64,000 nt of DNA, taken from the NCBI GenBank assembly GCA_027484825.1, contig JAIXSE010000015.1, positions 124,001-188,000 of the forward strand, read 5' to 3'. Below are positions 8,723 through 18,838 of this stretch, piece by piece. Within the stretch, counting starts at the first letter, position 1. Each line of letters starts with the position of its first letter. The position numbers and the translations under genes are program-made. Source of the DNA: Rubrivivax sp. (lineage in GTDB: Bacteria; Pseudomonadota; Gammaproteobacteria; Burkholderiales; Burkholderiaceae_C). A model generated the notes under the pieces. That model saw only the letters and a program-made list of their open reading frames with translations, did not search any database and was not told where the DNA came from.

Positions 8723-10141
8723 TCAAAACCAGCCGTTGCTCCAAAAACGAGGATTGGGTTGCGGCGTTCGTTTATCGAGATTACCTACCGGTCCCTCGGT
8801 GTCAATCGCGGGATTCGAAGCCGTTGCGCCTTCTCTGAAGGATTGGATAGCCAGCCACAGTAGGGCTGCAACGATCAGCCACCCCATCACCAACCTCACA
8901 GGCCGACGAGCGATAGGAATAGTAGTTGATCCAGTTTCTGTCGATCTGCCACGCTGCAGGAAGGCACTGGTCAGGCCGAGCGCCATCGCGATCCACAGCT
9001 GCGGCACTGGCATCACAAAGTTGCCGGAGAGCGCACCATCCACTGCGATTCCCAGTAACGCCCCCCATAGGCCCATAGCAAGCGAGACCTCGTGGTCTTG
9101 AACCGCTCGCAATCTCCGGTGCACTTGCTTGAGCCACATGACTGCGCCTCCGACAAGCAACACAGTTGCCGGTGCACCGTACTCTGCCAGCAACTGAAAA
9201 TAGATGTCATGAGGATGCGCAGCCTCGCCGTTGTACCAGTGCGCGAAATGCATGGGACCCACACCTAGCCAGGGTGATGTCCACCACAGTTTGACCGATT
9301 CTGCGATCAGATAATCGCGAAAGTGCGGACTCACAAGGCTGCGAGGATCGATGGTGTAGCCAGCAGGCTGCATCCATAAGAGGTAGCACATCCACATCGT
9401 TGCAAGACCGAGCAGCGCCGGAGTCAGCGTTCGCTTGGCATAGGTACGGCCTCGTCGCCCAAAAGTCCACCACCCAGTCACCAAGCCGAGGAACAGTGCC
9501 ATTAGAGTGGCACGTCCGAAAGTGATGAAAAGGAGCATGCCGCTCAGAAATAGCGTCCACCATCCCAGTCGACGCCATCGCGGCTGCTCGTCTCCTGCAG
9601 AGACCGCGGCTACCAGTGGCAACGCGATGGTCTGCGAGTGATTGAGAAACCGGGGGTTATCAAATCCCATGAGAGCTGTCCAAGGATCGGCCAGGGTTCC
9701 CTCCAGCAACGTTGCGCCGAGGATGAGGACGACCGCAGCGGCGTACAAGAAGCCGCCCATGACCAGAATTCGAAGGACACGCTGCAGGATCCCGGGGCTG
9801 GTCACGCCATGCGCGATCACCAAGGCAGTAAGCCATATCCCTGAGAAGACGACCAGTTCCCTGCAGGCGATTAGCGGATAAGCAGACTGGACGGTAGAGG
9901 CTGTAACCAGAATCAGCACCCCCGTCCACCACACGCGTCCTAGGGTGCGGGGTACTGGTTGGGCTCCAGGAAGTAGGGACGGTCCGCCTTGGCGGCTGGC
10001 CCAGCAGATGCCCATGACTAGCAGCAGGCTAACTTGAACCAACCGGGAGAAATCGTGTGCAGAGTGAAGGTAGCCACTTACCGTATAGAGCAGTGGAACA
10101 GCCCACAGCAGGACTGCGGTGCCAAGAGACAGCCAGAGCAT
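8723..10141 (-). CDS. O-antigen ligase / Wzy_C-family membrane protein
   Basis: The 472-residue protein has about 10-12 predicted membrane helices and a large loop containing GVGPMHFAHWYNGEAAHPHD followed by IYFQLLAEYG. This is the His-(N/D)-x3-Gln-x3-Glu-x-Gly signature also seen in the two PglL-like proteins downstream. It lacks their Cys-containing C-terminal module and so belongs to a different branch. A pilin-linked glycan ligase or polymerase role is inferred from position. ATG at 10141 was preferred; an in-frame TTG at 10171 would add ten residues. It is separated from pilA by a strong terminator, so it is expressed by read-through or from its own weak promoter. Confidence 0.8.
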   Translation of the reverse strand: MLWLSLGTAVLLWAVPLLYTVSGYLHSAHDFSRLVQVSLLLVMGICWASRQGGPSLLPGAQPVPRTLGRVWWTGVLILVTASTVQSAYPLIACRELVVFSGIWLTALVIAHGVTSPGILQRVLRILVMGGFLYAAAVVLILGATLLEGTLADPWTALMGFDNPRFLNHSQTIALPLVAAVSAGDEQPRWRRLGWWTLFLSGMLLFITFGRATLMALFLGLVTGWWTFGRRGRTYAKRTLTPALLGLATMWMCYLLWMQPAGYTIDPRSLVSPHFRDYLIAESVKLWWTSPWLGVGPMHFAHWYNGEAAHPHDIYFQLLAEYGAPATVLLVGGAVMWLKQVHRRLRAVQDHEVSLAMGLWGALLGIAVDGALSGNFVMPVPQLWIAMALGLTSAFLQRGRSTETGSTTIPIARRPVRLVMGWLIVAALLWLAIQSFREGATASNPAIDTEGPVGNLDKRTPQPNPRFWSNGWF

Positions 10142-10182
10142 TTTGAGAATGTGAATGGACTCTGAAGCCAAAAGTATCTGTC

Positions 10183-10213
10183 AAAAAAAAAAGGCCCTTA
10201 CGGGCCTTTTTTT
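10183..10213 (-). terminator. Intrinsic terminator after pilA
   Basis: On the minus strand the sequence reads A-tract, GGCCC, GTAA loop, GGGCC, then a run of ten T. It lies immediately after the pilA stop codon and before the ligase gene. It should stop most pilA transcripts and let a minority continue into the modification genes. Confidence 0.9.
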
Positions 10214-10226
10214 CAGTACTTGGGAA

Positions 10227-10694
10227 TTAGGTACCGCTCTTGCAGGCTGCGCTCAGGTACTTGTTGGGGATCAGACTGCCGGTGCCGCCGCCGCAAGTCC
10301 AACCCATAGCCAGAGTGCTCGTATCCAGCTTGCCGACCAGGTTCAGCACCTTTCCGTCCACATCGCCGCCAATGTTACCGGCCTTGGCGCTCAGAGTGAC
10401 CGTATCAGTGCCACTGGTGGCGTAGTCCATACCAGCCACATAGTTGCTCACCTTGGAAGAGGCAGAAGCAGTGTCCATGCCCAACTGGGCCTTGGTCGGC
10501 AATGCGCCGTTGGTGGTCGTGAATTCTTGGATCGGGTTCTTGTAAGCCGACAGAGCCAGCACCAGTTCCGTGACCTTCGACTTCTTCATGTAGTCAGCAT
10601 AGGCCGGCAGAGCCACAGCAGCCAGAATACCGATGATGGCCACAACGATCATCAGTTCGATCAGGGTGAAACCCTTTTGGATAGCGCGCTTCAT
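10227..10694 (-). CDS. pilA: Type IV major pilin (type IVa)
   Basis: The 155-residue prepilin has leader MKRAIQKG cut before Phe ([20 protein letters not shown]), with Glu5 of the mature protein conserved. The hydrophobic N-terminal helix is followed by a variable globular domain. A C-terminal Cys pair (WTCGGG ... AACKSGT) probably forms the D-loop disulphide. Length and form match the subunit of the type IVa pilus fibre. AGGAG lies 7 nt upstream of the ATG. A sigma-54 promoter (10748-10763) precedes it, a terminator follows, and ligase and accessory genes lie downstream. The Ser/Thr-rich globular domain offers O-glycosylation sites. Confidence 0.95.
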   Translation of the reverse strand: MKRAIQKGFTLIELMIVVAIIGILAAVALPAYADYMKKSKVTELVLALSAYKNPIQEFTTTNGALPTKAQLGMDTASASSKVSNYVAGMDYATSGTDTVTLSAKAGNIGGDVDGKVLNLVGKLDTSTLAMGWTCGGGTGSLIPNKYLSAACKSGT

Positions 10695-10747
10695 AAAAAA
10701 CTCCTAAGTGAAAGGGAGAGAGATTCGGTCGAGACACTGCTTCTGTT

Positions 10748-10763
10748 TGCAGGGGATGTGCCA
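10748..10763 (-). promoter_or_regulatory. Sigma-54 promoter of pilA
   Basis: On the minus strand, TGGCACATCCCCTGCA matches the -24/-12 consensus, with exactly 10 nt between GG and GC. The predicted transcription start is near 10737, giving a leader of about 43 nt. PilR-dependent sigma-54 control is the known rule for pilA in Pseudomonas and relatives. Confidence 0.85.
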
Positions 10764-10835
10764 GGGCCTGCGCAGGTCAAAAACTGTGGAAAACAGCACA
10801 TCCAGGGGGTGATGGAGCGAGTCGGGTGACCATTT

Positions 10836-10890
10836 CTGTCTCGCCCTCTCGCAAAGTTCGTCCTTCTGTCTGGCCCGGACAAATTTTGTC
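10836..10890. promoter_or_regulatory. Candidate PilR upstream activating sites for pilA
   Basis: Three TGTC cores (10837-10840, 10867-10870, 10887-10890) lie about 100-150 bp upstream of the predicted start. The last forms the dyad GACAAATTTTGTC (10878-10890). TGTC-type sites at this distance resemble PilR binding sites of Pseudomonas. The assignment is inference. Confidence 0.45.
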
Positions 10891-10924
10891 AGTCGCGCCG
10901 AAACGTGCGGTTACCGCTGCCGCC

Positions 10925-11377
10925 TCAAGCACCAGGGCGGCAAGCCGCCGCCAGGTACCGGGCCGGGATGGTGCCGGCGCAGGTCCACTCCACAGCGCCT
11001 GAAGACAGCCCCGCCGCACCCGGTTTTCCGGTGAGCACCAGCTCGAGCCCGTCCACATCCGAAGCAATCGACCCGTTGCGGACCAAGGCCGTGATGCTGA
11101 CCTCGGCATCACTGACCTTGGTGTAGGTCACGCTGTCCACATATTGAGTGCGCCCCCCGGACCATGAGAGTTGATTGGAGGATGGGAAACTGGCGTTCGT
11201 GGCCACATGCTCCATGACCAGCGTCTTGGGCGGCGTCAACGCCAGCAGCACTTCGCTGAGCTTGGACTTCTTGATGTAGTCCAGATAGGTGGGCAGCGCC
11301 AAGGCGGCGAGGATGCCAATGACGGCCACCACAATCACCAGTTCGATGAGGGTGAAGCCTTGTTGAGAGCGTTTCAT
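10925..11377 (-). CDS. Second type IV pilin
   Basis: The 150-residue prepilin has leader MKRSQQG cut before [20 protein letters not shown], a conserved Glu5, and a C-terminal Cys pair (WTCAG ... AACRPGA). Its helix resembles PilA but the globular domain differs ([26 protein letters not shown]), and both share a DVDG element. The start at 11377 is set by the short leader; an upstream in-frame ATG at 11422 would give an untypical 22-residue leader and lies upstream of the promoter's predicted start. It is higher in GC than pilA. Its own sigma-54 promoter (11411-11426) shows it can be expressed separately. It could be an alternative major pilin or an abundant minor pilin. Confidence 0.92.
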   Translation of the reverse strand: MKRSQQGFTLIELVIVVAVIGILAALALPTYLDYIKKSKLSEVLLALTPPKTLVMEHVATNASFPSSNQLSWSGGRTQYVDSVTYTKVSDAEVSITALVRNGSIASDVDGLELVLTGKPGAAGLSSGAVEWTCAGTIPARYLAAACRPGA

Positions 11378-11410
11378 GACGGGAGCGGTTGAAAGGATTG
11401 CCTCTTCAAC

Positions 11411-11426
11411 TGCAGGGGTCATGCCA
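11411..11426 (-). promoter_or_regulatory. Sigma-54 promoter of the second pilin gene
   Basis: On the minus strand, TGGCATGACCCCTGCA keeps GG-N10-GC and differs from the pilA promoter core at only a few bases. The predicted start near 11400 gives a leader of about 22 nt. The dyad TGTCA-N6-TGACA at 11479-11494, 80-95 bp upstream of that start, is a candidate activator site. Confidence 0.75.
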
Positions 11427-11478
11427 CGGCCGCGACGCTTTGCGCCTGCAAGCGCTCCAGAGGAGGCACTCCCAGCCC

Positions 11479-11494
11479 TGTCATGAAAGTGACA
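11479..11494. promoter_or_regulatory. Candidate activator (PilR-like) dyad upstream of the second pilin
   Basis: TGTCATGAAAGTGACA is a 5-bp inverted repeat with a 6-bp spacer, correctly placed for a sigma-54 enhancer-binding protein. A further TGTCAC lies at 11553-11558. Binding by PilR is inferred from the shared TGTC core. Confidence 0.4.
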
Positions 11495-11603
11495 ACTTGC
11501 GTCAGCCCCGCGGGGCGCACTTGGTCGCTTCAGCGCGGCTGGCGCCGAAAAATGTCACGTTTTCTTTCAGTACGGCCGCTGAAAGCGACACGCCAGCCCG
11601 CTT

Positions 11604-12383
11604 CTACAGGCTGAACTCCTGGAAGTGCTCCAGCGCCGTGATCCGATGCTCGGTCTTCAGGGCGTCCACGGCCGCCATCACGGCAGCCCGCTCCCCCGGC
11701 TTGATGTGGGTGATGTGCACCCGCATCGGCGTGCGCAGCTTCTCCAGCTCATCCCCCAGCGTGCGCGGGCAGTGGTGCTGACTGATCCCGGCCAGCTCGC
11801 ACTCGTCATTCGCGAAGGCGCATTCAATGACCAGGTCGGACATCGCCAACTGGGCCAGCCGCTCCCAGAGCGCCGGATTGGGCCCGGTGTCTCCAGTGAA
11901 CACCCAATGGGTACCGGAGCCGGGATTCACCGCGAATCCCACGGCCGGCACGGTGTGCGCGGCGCTGAGCACCTCGATCTCCCGTCCGCCCCCAAGGTCC
12001 AGCCGTTCGCCCACGGCGAACGGATGAAAACGCAGCGCCGGCCGCTCAACCGTCGGCAGCCGGGTGAAGTCGGGCCAGATGACGCCATTGAAGATGTGAT
12101 CCTTCAAAGCCTTGAGCGTCTCGGGGAGCGCATGCACCTGCACCGCAGGCCGTCCCTGTTGCGCCCGGTTGCGCTGCACGGTGTCAGCCAGCAGCCCCAC
12201 CGACAGGACATGGTCCAGATGGGAATGCGTCAGGAAGATGTGATTGACCCGCGCCATGGCGTCCGCGGACAGCTCGCCCACGCCGCTGCCGGCGTCGATG
12301 AGCACATCGTCGTCCAGCAGGAAAGAGGTGGTTTTGTGGCCGGCCGCCATGGCACCGGCGCACCCGAGCACGCGAATCTTCAT
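11604..12383 (-). CDS. Metallo-beta-lactamase-fold hydrolase, cyclic-nucleotide phosphodiesterase-like
   Basis: The 259-residue protein carries THSHLDH around residues 53-59 (HxHxDH zinc motif), an AAHTVPAVGFAV segment, VFTGDTGP with the bridging Asp, and a late THIKPG histidine. This layout resembles class II 3',5'-cyclic nucleotide phosphodiesterases within the MBL superfamily. The substrate cannot be fixed from sequence. ATG at 12383 begins MKIRVLGCAGA, the usual strand-1 start; the frame stays open further upstream but without folded-protein character. Single gene, downstream of the FHA gene on the same strand with a 222-bp gap. Confidence 0.8.
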   Translation of the reverse strand: MKIRVLGCAGAMAAGHKTTSFLLDDDVLIDAGSGVGELSADAMARVNHIFLTHSHLDHVLSVGLLADTVQRNRAQQGRPAVQVHALPETLKALKDHIFNGVIWPDFTRLPTVERPALRFHPFAVGERLDLGGGREIEVLSAAHTVPAVGFAVNPGSGTHWVFTGDTGPNPALWERLAQLAMSDLVIECAFANDECELAGISQHHCPRTLGDELEKLRTPMRVHITHIKPGERAAVMAAVDALKTEHRITALEHFQEFSL

Positions 12384-12605
12384 GGGCCCACTGTAGGGCC
12401 AGCCATCGTGCTTGCTAAGCGCTGATTTGGGCAATCCCCGAGTTTTTGCCTCAGGTTACGACTGCCCTGGGCATTGCCGTGAAAACCTCCACGTGTAGGC
12501 AATTGCACTACACAGGTCAGCAGTCTCCCGGCAGCGCTATCCCGACTTGGGAAGCGGCCCATCGCGGGTCTTGGAGCGTGCGGCACCGCACACTCCGGCG
12601 CGTTG

Positions 12606-13271
12606 TCAGCCCTGCATGAACTGCATTTGGGTGCCCGCCAGCTCGATCACGTCGCCGTTCTTGAGCGGCACCGACTCAGCGGCCAGGGGCGCCCCATTCA
12701 CCACCGGGCGGGACACGCCTTCCACATGGGCGAACACATAACCGCTGGGGCGCTTGGTGATGGAGGCCACCTGCACACCGGGCTTGCCCACCGTGGTGAC
12801 GACCTTGGACAAGGCCACCTCGCGGCCCGCCGCCGGTCCGTTGAGCACCTTGATGGCCGCCGGGGCTGCGGTTGCCGCCGGAGCGCCGCCACCCAGGCCC
12901 CCGAAGGACGACGGCAGACCGAAACCGCTGCTGGGGGCCGTTTGGCCCGGGCGCAGGATCATGGTCTTTTCGTAGTCGGCGTTGTCCTCAACCAGATACT
13001 TGATCTTGTACTTGCCCACCTCAATGACATCACCGTGCGACAGCAGTTGCTTCTTGACGGCCTTGCCATTGATGTAGGTGCCGTTGGTGGAGTTCAGGTC
13101 TTCGATGAAGACGTCCGACCCGACCATCTGCATGACGGCATGCTCGCCGCTGACGGCGAGGTTGTCGATCACGATGTCGTTGTAGGGGCGCCGACCCAGC
13201 GTGGTCTTGTCTTTGGTGACCTGCACCTCTTTGATCACCACACCGTCGAGCGAAACCACCAGTTTGCCCAT
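12606..13271 (-). CDS. FHA-domain protein with a second, degenerate FHA-like domain
   Basis: The 221-residue protein has an N-terminal forkhead-associated domain. Phosphothreonine-binding residues are present: Gly26-Arg27, Ser41/His44, and the NSTNG loop (60-64). A Gly/Ala/Pro linker follows. Residues about 135-220 repeat the FHA pattern (VTTVGKP..., VNG..., LKNGDVIELAGTQMQF) but lack the Arg and the Ser/His pair, so this half should not bind phosphopeptides in the usual way. It precedes no membrane segment. It sits with a PP2C phosphatase and a Ser/Thr kinase on the same strand and is probably a reader or substrate of that kinase. Confidence 0.88.
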   Translation of the reverse strand: MGKLVVSLDGVVIKEVQVTKDKTTLGRRPYNDIVIDNLAVSGEHAVMQMVGSDVFIEDLNSTNGTYINGKAVKKQLLSHGDVIEVGKYKIKYLVEDNADYEKTMILRPGQTAPSSGFGLPSSFGGLGGGAPAATAAPAAIKVLNGPAAGREVALSKVVTTVGKPGVQVASITKRPSGYVFAHVEGVSRPVVNGAPLAAESVPLKNGDVIELAGTQMQFMQG

Positions 13272-13310
13272 CTTTGACCTCGTGTCCTGTCTATAGTTGT
13301 GATGGCGCGC

Positions 13311-14105
13311 TCAGCGACGCCCGTGGTTACGACTGAAGGGCCACCATGCCCACGGCTTGGTACGACTTTCCGCGCGAACCAGAACGATCGCAATATTATC
13401 CTTGCCGCCCATGTCATTGGCGGCGTCTACCAGCGCCTGCGCTGCTTCAGGAAGGTCCGGGTGACTCTGCAGAATCTGCGCCACCGAGGCGTCATCCACC
13501 ATATCAGACAGCCCGTCGCTGCACAGCAGAATCTCGTCGCCGGGTTGCAGTTCATGCTGGTGAATTTCCAGCATGACGGTGTCCTCCACCCCCACAGCCC
13601 GTGTCACCAGATTCTTGTTGCTGGAAAACACCGCTTCTTCAGGCGTAAGCAGACCAGCATCGATCTGCTCTTGCAGTAACGAATGGTCTCTCGTCATCTG
13701 GACGAGTTGCCCGTCCCGCAGGCGGTAGGCGCGGGAATCCCCGACGTGACCCATCAGCACGCTCTGCTCCCGGAACACAGCCACCACCAGGGTGGTGCCC
13801 ATGCCGGCATAGCGGGGGTTGGTGTTGGCGGCGTTGAAGATCGCCCGATTGGCATTGTCCACGCAGATGTCCATCGCGCGGCGCACATCCGCGTCGGACG
13901 CATGCTGCCCGGCTTCGGCCAGCCAGCGGCCAAGCTCCGCCTTGATGAAGGACGTCAGCATCTGGCTGGCGACTTCACCGGCGTTGTAACCGCCCATGCC
14001 GTCCGCCAGAACCGCCAGGCCGACGCCTGGATCCAGTGCGATCGAGTCTTCATTGTTGTCGCGCACTCGTCCGGTGTCGGTGGCGCTGAAGAACTCCAGG
14101 GTCAT
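13311..14105 (-). CDS. PP2C-family Ser/Thr protein phosphatase
   Basis: The 264-residue soluble protein has the PPM/PP2C motif series: RVRDNNED (13-20), ADGMGGYNAGEVAS (about 33-46), GDSRAYRLRDG, CSDGLSDMVDD, and GGKDNIAIVLV. All metal-binding Asp positions are present, so it should be active with Mn2+/Mg2+. It lies just downstream of and overlaps by 4 bp the kinase gene, the classic paired kinase/phosphatase arrangement. A short basic Trp-rich tail ends the protein. Confidence 0.93.
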   Translation of the reverse strand: MTLEFFSATDTGRVRDNNEDSIALDPGVGLAVLADGMGGYNAGEVASQMLTSFIKAELGRWLAEAGQHASDADVRRAMDICVDNANRAIFNAANTNPRYAGMGTTLVVAVFREQSVLMGHVGDSRAYRLRDGQLVQMTRDHSLLQEQIDAGLLTPEEAVFSSNKNLVTRAVGVEDTVMLEIHQHELQPGDEILLCSDGLSDMVDDASVAQILQSHPDLPEAAQALVDAANDMGGKDNIAIVLVRAESRTKPWAWWPFSRNHGRR

Positions 14106-15241
14106 GTCTTGCGGGCGGGATCGTCTGGGGGAGGATGATTGTGCACCGCCGCGCTGCTGCGCAGGCGTAAAGTTTCCTCGAAAGCCAGCCCCGTTGTCGG
14201 GGGGGTTGCAGCAGGATCGCTCTGATCGGTGCGCTTTGCGCTCCCACTTGCGGGGGATGCGGGGGAGGTCGGGACCTCGCCCCGGCTGTTGGCCAGCTCG
14301 ACCGACAGGTCGGCCAGCACCGCTTCCAGATCCTGGGCCAGTTGCTCGCCCGATTGGTAGCGGAGTTCAGGACGCTTTTCAAGCGACAAGGCCACCACCA
14401 TGGCCAGCGATTCCGGCAGTTCAGGCCGGTAGAGCCGGACATCGGGCGGCGGCTGGTTGGCAATCTGGTGCATCAGGGACGCCATGGACTCCGATTGATG
14501 GGGCAGATGCCCTGTCAAAAGCTGAAACAACATGACGCCTAAAGAATACAGGTCGCTGCGGCCGTCCACCTTCAATCCGGCCAACTGTTCCGGGGACATG
14601 TAGGAGGGGGTGCCCAGGACCAGGCCGGTGCGGGTGCGACTGCCATCGGCCACCCGGGCGATGCCGAAGTCCATGATCTTCACGCTGCCGGTGGGCCGGT
14701 CCAGCATGATGTTGGCGGGTTTGATGTCGCGGTGCACCACGCCGTGGCTGTGGGCATAGTGAAGCGCGCGCGCCAGGCGGGCGCCGAGCAGCAGCACCTC
14801 ACGCAAGGGCAGGCGCTGGCTCTCTCGGGTGTGATGACTGAGGTCGTGACCGACCACCAGCTCCATCGCAATCCAGGTGTCGCCGCCACTTTCGCCGGCA
14901 TCCAGCACTCGCAGGATGTCCGGATGCGTCAGATGTTGGGCGGCGCTCGCTTCGCGGATGAAGCGCTCACGCACGTCCACCAAGTCTTCGGGCGCGAATT
15001 CCCGCTGCAGGGACAGCCGCTTGATGGCCACGGACCCACCGCTTCTACGGTCCACCGCCTGATGGACCTTGGCCATGGCGCCGCGGCCGATCTCCTGGCC
15101 GAGCTCGTAATTGTCGAGCCGGGAACCGGCCCACTGGGGCATGGGCTGCGTGGTCTGCAGCGCACTGGGCAGGTCCTCCACCGCGGGGGGCGGCGGGAAG
15201 GAGCGTCCCAGCAGTCGCTTGAAGAACCCGGCAGCGGTCAT
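14102..15241 (-). CDS. Ser/Thr protein kinase (PknB/Hanks type), soluble
   Basis: The 379-residue protein has its kinase domain at about 45-310: glycine loop IGRGAMAKV, VAIK lysine, catalytic HRDIKPANIM, DFGIA, and an SPE motif in place of APE. A proline/alanine-rich tail follows. There is no transmembrane helix and no PASTA domain, so it acts in the cytoplasm. The stop overlaps the PP2C start by 4 bp. With the FHA gene this forms a kinase-phosphatase-reader module of the kind that controls secretion or cell-envelope functions elsewhere. No target is encoded nearby that I can prove. Confidence 0.93.
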   Translation of the reverse strand: MTAAGFFKRLLGRSFPPPPAVEDLPSALQTTQPMPQWAGSRLDNYELGQEIGRGAMAKVHQAVDRRSGGSVAIKRLSLQREFAPEDLVDVRERFIREASAAQHLTHPDILRVLDAGESGGDTWIAMELVVGHDLSHHTRESQRLPLREVLLLGARLARALHYAHSHGVVHRDIKPANIMLDRPTGSVKIMDFGIARVADGSRTRTGLVLGTPSYMSPEQLAGLKVDGRSDLYSLGVMLFQLLTGHLPHQSESMASLMHQIANQPPPDVRLYRPELPESLAMVVALSLEKRPELRYQSGEQLAQDLEAVLADLSVELANSRGEVPTSPASPASGSAKRTDQSDPAATPPTTGLAFEETLRLRSSAAVHNHPPPDDPARKT

Positions 15242-15259
15242 GACATGGGGGTGCTTTCG

Positions 15260-15991
15260 TCAGGCTTGGGACGGGCGGCGGCTGGCCAGCATCTTGCCGA
15301 TACCCAGCACCAGCAGGGCACCCACCACCCCGGCGCCGTACTGAAGCCAGGGCACCACCACCGTCGTGCCGGGCTTGCTGCCCGGCTGGTTCGGGACCCA
15401 GCCACTCAGGGCCGGGTCGGTCACCAGCATCGTACCCGCAATCCATCCCAGCAGCATCGCGCCCAAGACGATCACGGCGGGATAGCGGTCCATCAGCTTG
15501 ATGACCAGCTGGCTGCCCCAGACGATGATGGGGATCGAGACCAGCAGGCCGAAGATGACCAGGATCAGCTGGTGACCGTGGCCGGCGCCTTCGGCGGCAC
15601 CGGCAATGGCGATCACGTTGTCCAGCGACATGACGAAGTCGGCCACGATCACCGTCTTGACGGCGGCCCAGAGCTTGTCACTGGCCTGGATGTTGGCATG
15701 GTCGTCCTCGTCTTCCGGCAGCATCAGCTTGATGCCGATCCAGAACAGCAGCAGGCCACCGACCAGCTTGAGGAAGGGCAACTGCAGCAACTGCAGGGCG
15801 AAGAAGATCAGCACCACCCGCAGGATGATGGCCCCTGCCGTGCCCCAGAGAATGCCCTGGGTACGGAGCTTGGGCGGCAGCTTGCGGCAGGCCAGGGCGA
15901 TCACGACGGCGTTGTCGCCGCCGAGCAGGATGTCGATCGCGATGATCTGGAGAACCGCCAGCCAGAACGGGGCGTGGAGAAGCATGTACAT
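15260..15991 (-). CDS. TerC-family membrane protein (YjbE-type)
   Basis: The 243-residue protein has about seven hydrophobic segments. Two family motifs carry intramembrane acids: IDILLGGDNAVVIALACRKL near the N-terminus and VADFVMSLDNVIAIAGAAEG in the middle, as in YjbE/TerC proteins tied to metal export. It is shorter than the TerC protein at 1-778 and has no riboswitch. It lies between sucD and the kinase gene on the same strand. Confidence 0.9.
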   Translation of the reverse strand: MYMLLHAPFWLAVLQIIAIDILLGGDNAVVIALACRKLPPKLRTQGILWGTAGAIILRVVLIFFALQLLQLPFLKLVGGLLLFWIGIKLMLPEDEDDHANIQASDKLWAAVKTVIVADFVMSLDNVIAIAGAAEGAGHGHQLILVIFGLLVSIPIIVWGSQLVIKLMDRYPAVIVLGAMLLGWIAGTMLVTDPALSGWVPNQPGSKPGTTVVVPWLQYGAGVVGALLVLGIGKMLASRRPSQA

Positions 15992-16063
15992 ATGCGAAGA
16001 CCTGCTGGATGCGGCGTCAGGCGCTCATCCAGTGTAGAACGGTTGGGGGACCTAAACGACAGA

Positions 16064-16081
16064 AGGGGCCTTGCGGCCCCT
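16064..16081 (-). terminator. Terminator after sucD
   Basis: Stem AGGGGCC pairs with GGCCCCT around a GCAA loop and is followed on the minus strand by TCTGTCG. It lies in the gap after sucD and before the TerC-family gene. The T-tract is weak. Confidence 0.55.
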
Positions 16082-16183
16082 CCTGGATCGTTGGCGGAAG
16101 CTGACGCATTGTCCGCGCCCGCCCCCCAGGCTTCCGATGCGTGGAACTACGCACCAGACGCGCCTGCAGGTTTTTCCTGTCGC

Positions 16184-17077
<894 letters not shown>

Positions 17078-17104
17078 GTCGTATTCCTTGGCTGGGTCTG
17101 CGGC

Positions 17105-18265
<1,161 letters not shown>

Positions 18266-18838
18266 AGGGAGGTCTCGCTTGATGAATGATCAGGAAGAGA
18301 AAGCCGAGGCCGCGGCGCGAGCGTGGCACTGGCTCGGGTATTGGGTTTGCCGGGTCACGGCGATGGTCATGGCCATGGGCGCGGACCCAGAGAGCCCGGC
18401 GGACCAATGGACCAAACCGTCGGCAATGCGACGACCCAGCCAGTGGCGTGCGGTGGTGGCGATGGAAGACATAGACCCGATGCAAACACGCAAAAGCCGG
18501 CCCGCAGCCAAAGGCGCGCGGGCAGCTTGCGAAGCCGCCAATGTAGCATGCTGCATAGCATCAAGGCTTTCACGGGAATGACACGCGCCCGCCGATGCTT
18601 GAATTAGGGGCATGACCCCACCGGCAGAGAGCCCCAAACACCTCCGAGCGGTCACGGCCTGCGCCCGTCAGCCCCTGGATGGCGCGCCCCGGGCGCTGCG
18701 CGCCCATGTGCCACCGAGTGGGGCACCGGTCGTGCAAAGGAAGCCGCGGGTGCCGGTGTTTGGCGGGAGATGGGCGGGTAATCGACGGGGTGAGCGGTGA
18801 GCGGCCCGCGGTGTGGCGAGGACGCTGGCCAACGGGGC
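18266..18838. other. Intergenic region between recX and sucC, no gene seen
   Basis: The open frames here have no family resemblance and no RBS. Minus-strand promoter elements for sucCD are expected. A 12-bp-spaced direct repeat TAGCAT-GCTGCA-TAGCAT lies at 18544-18561 and could be a regulator site. Nothing else is evident. Confidence 0.5.

Noticed and set aside
18290-18655. A 121-codon minus-strand frame upstream of sucC
   Set aside because: No RBS or family resemblance; composition looks non-coding.
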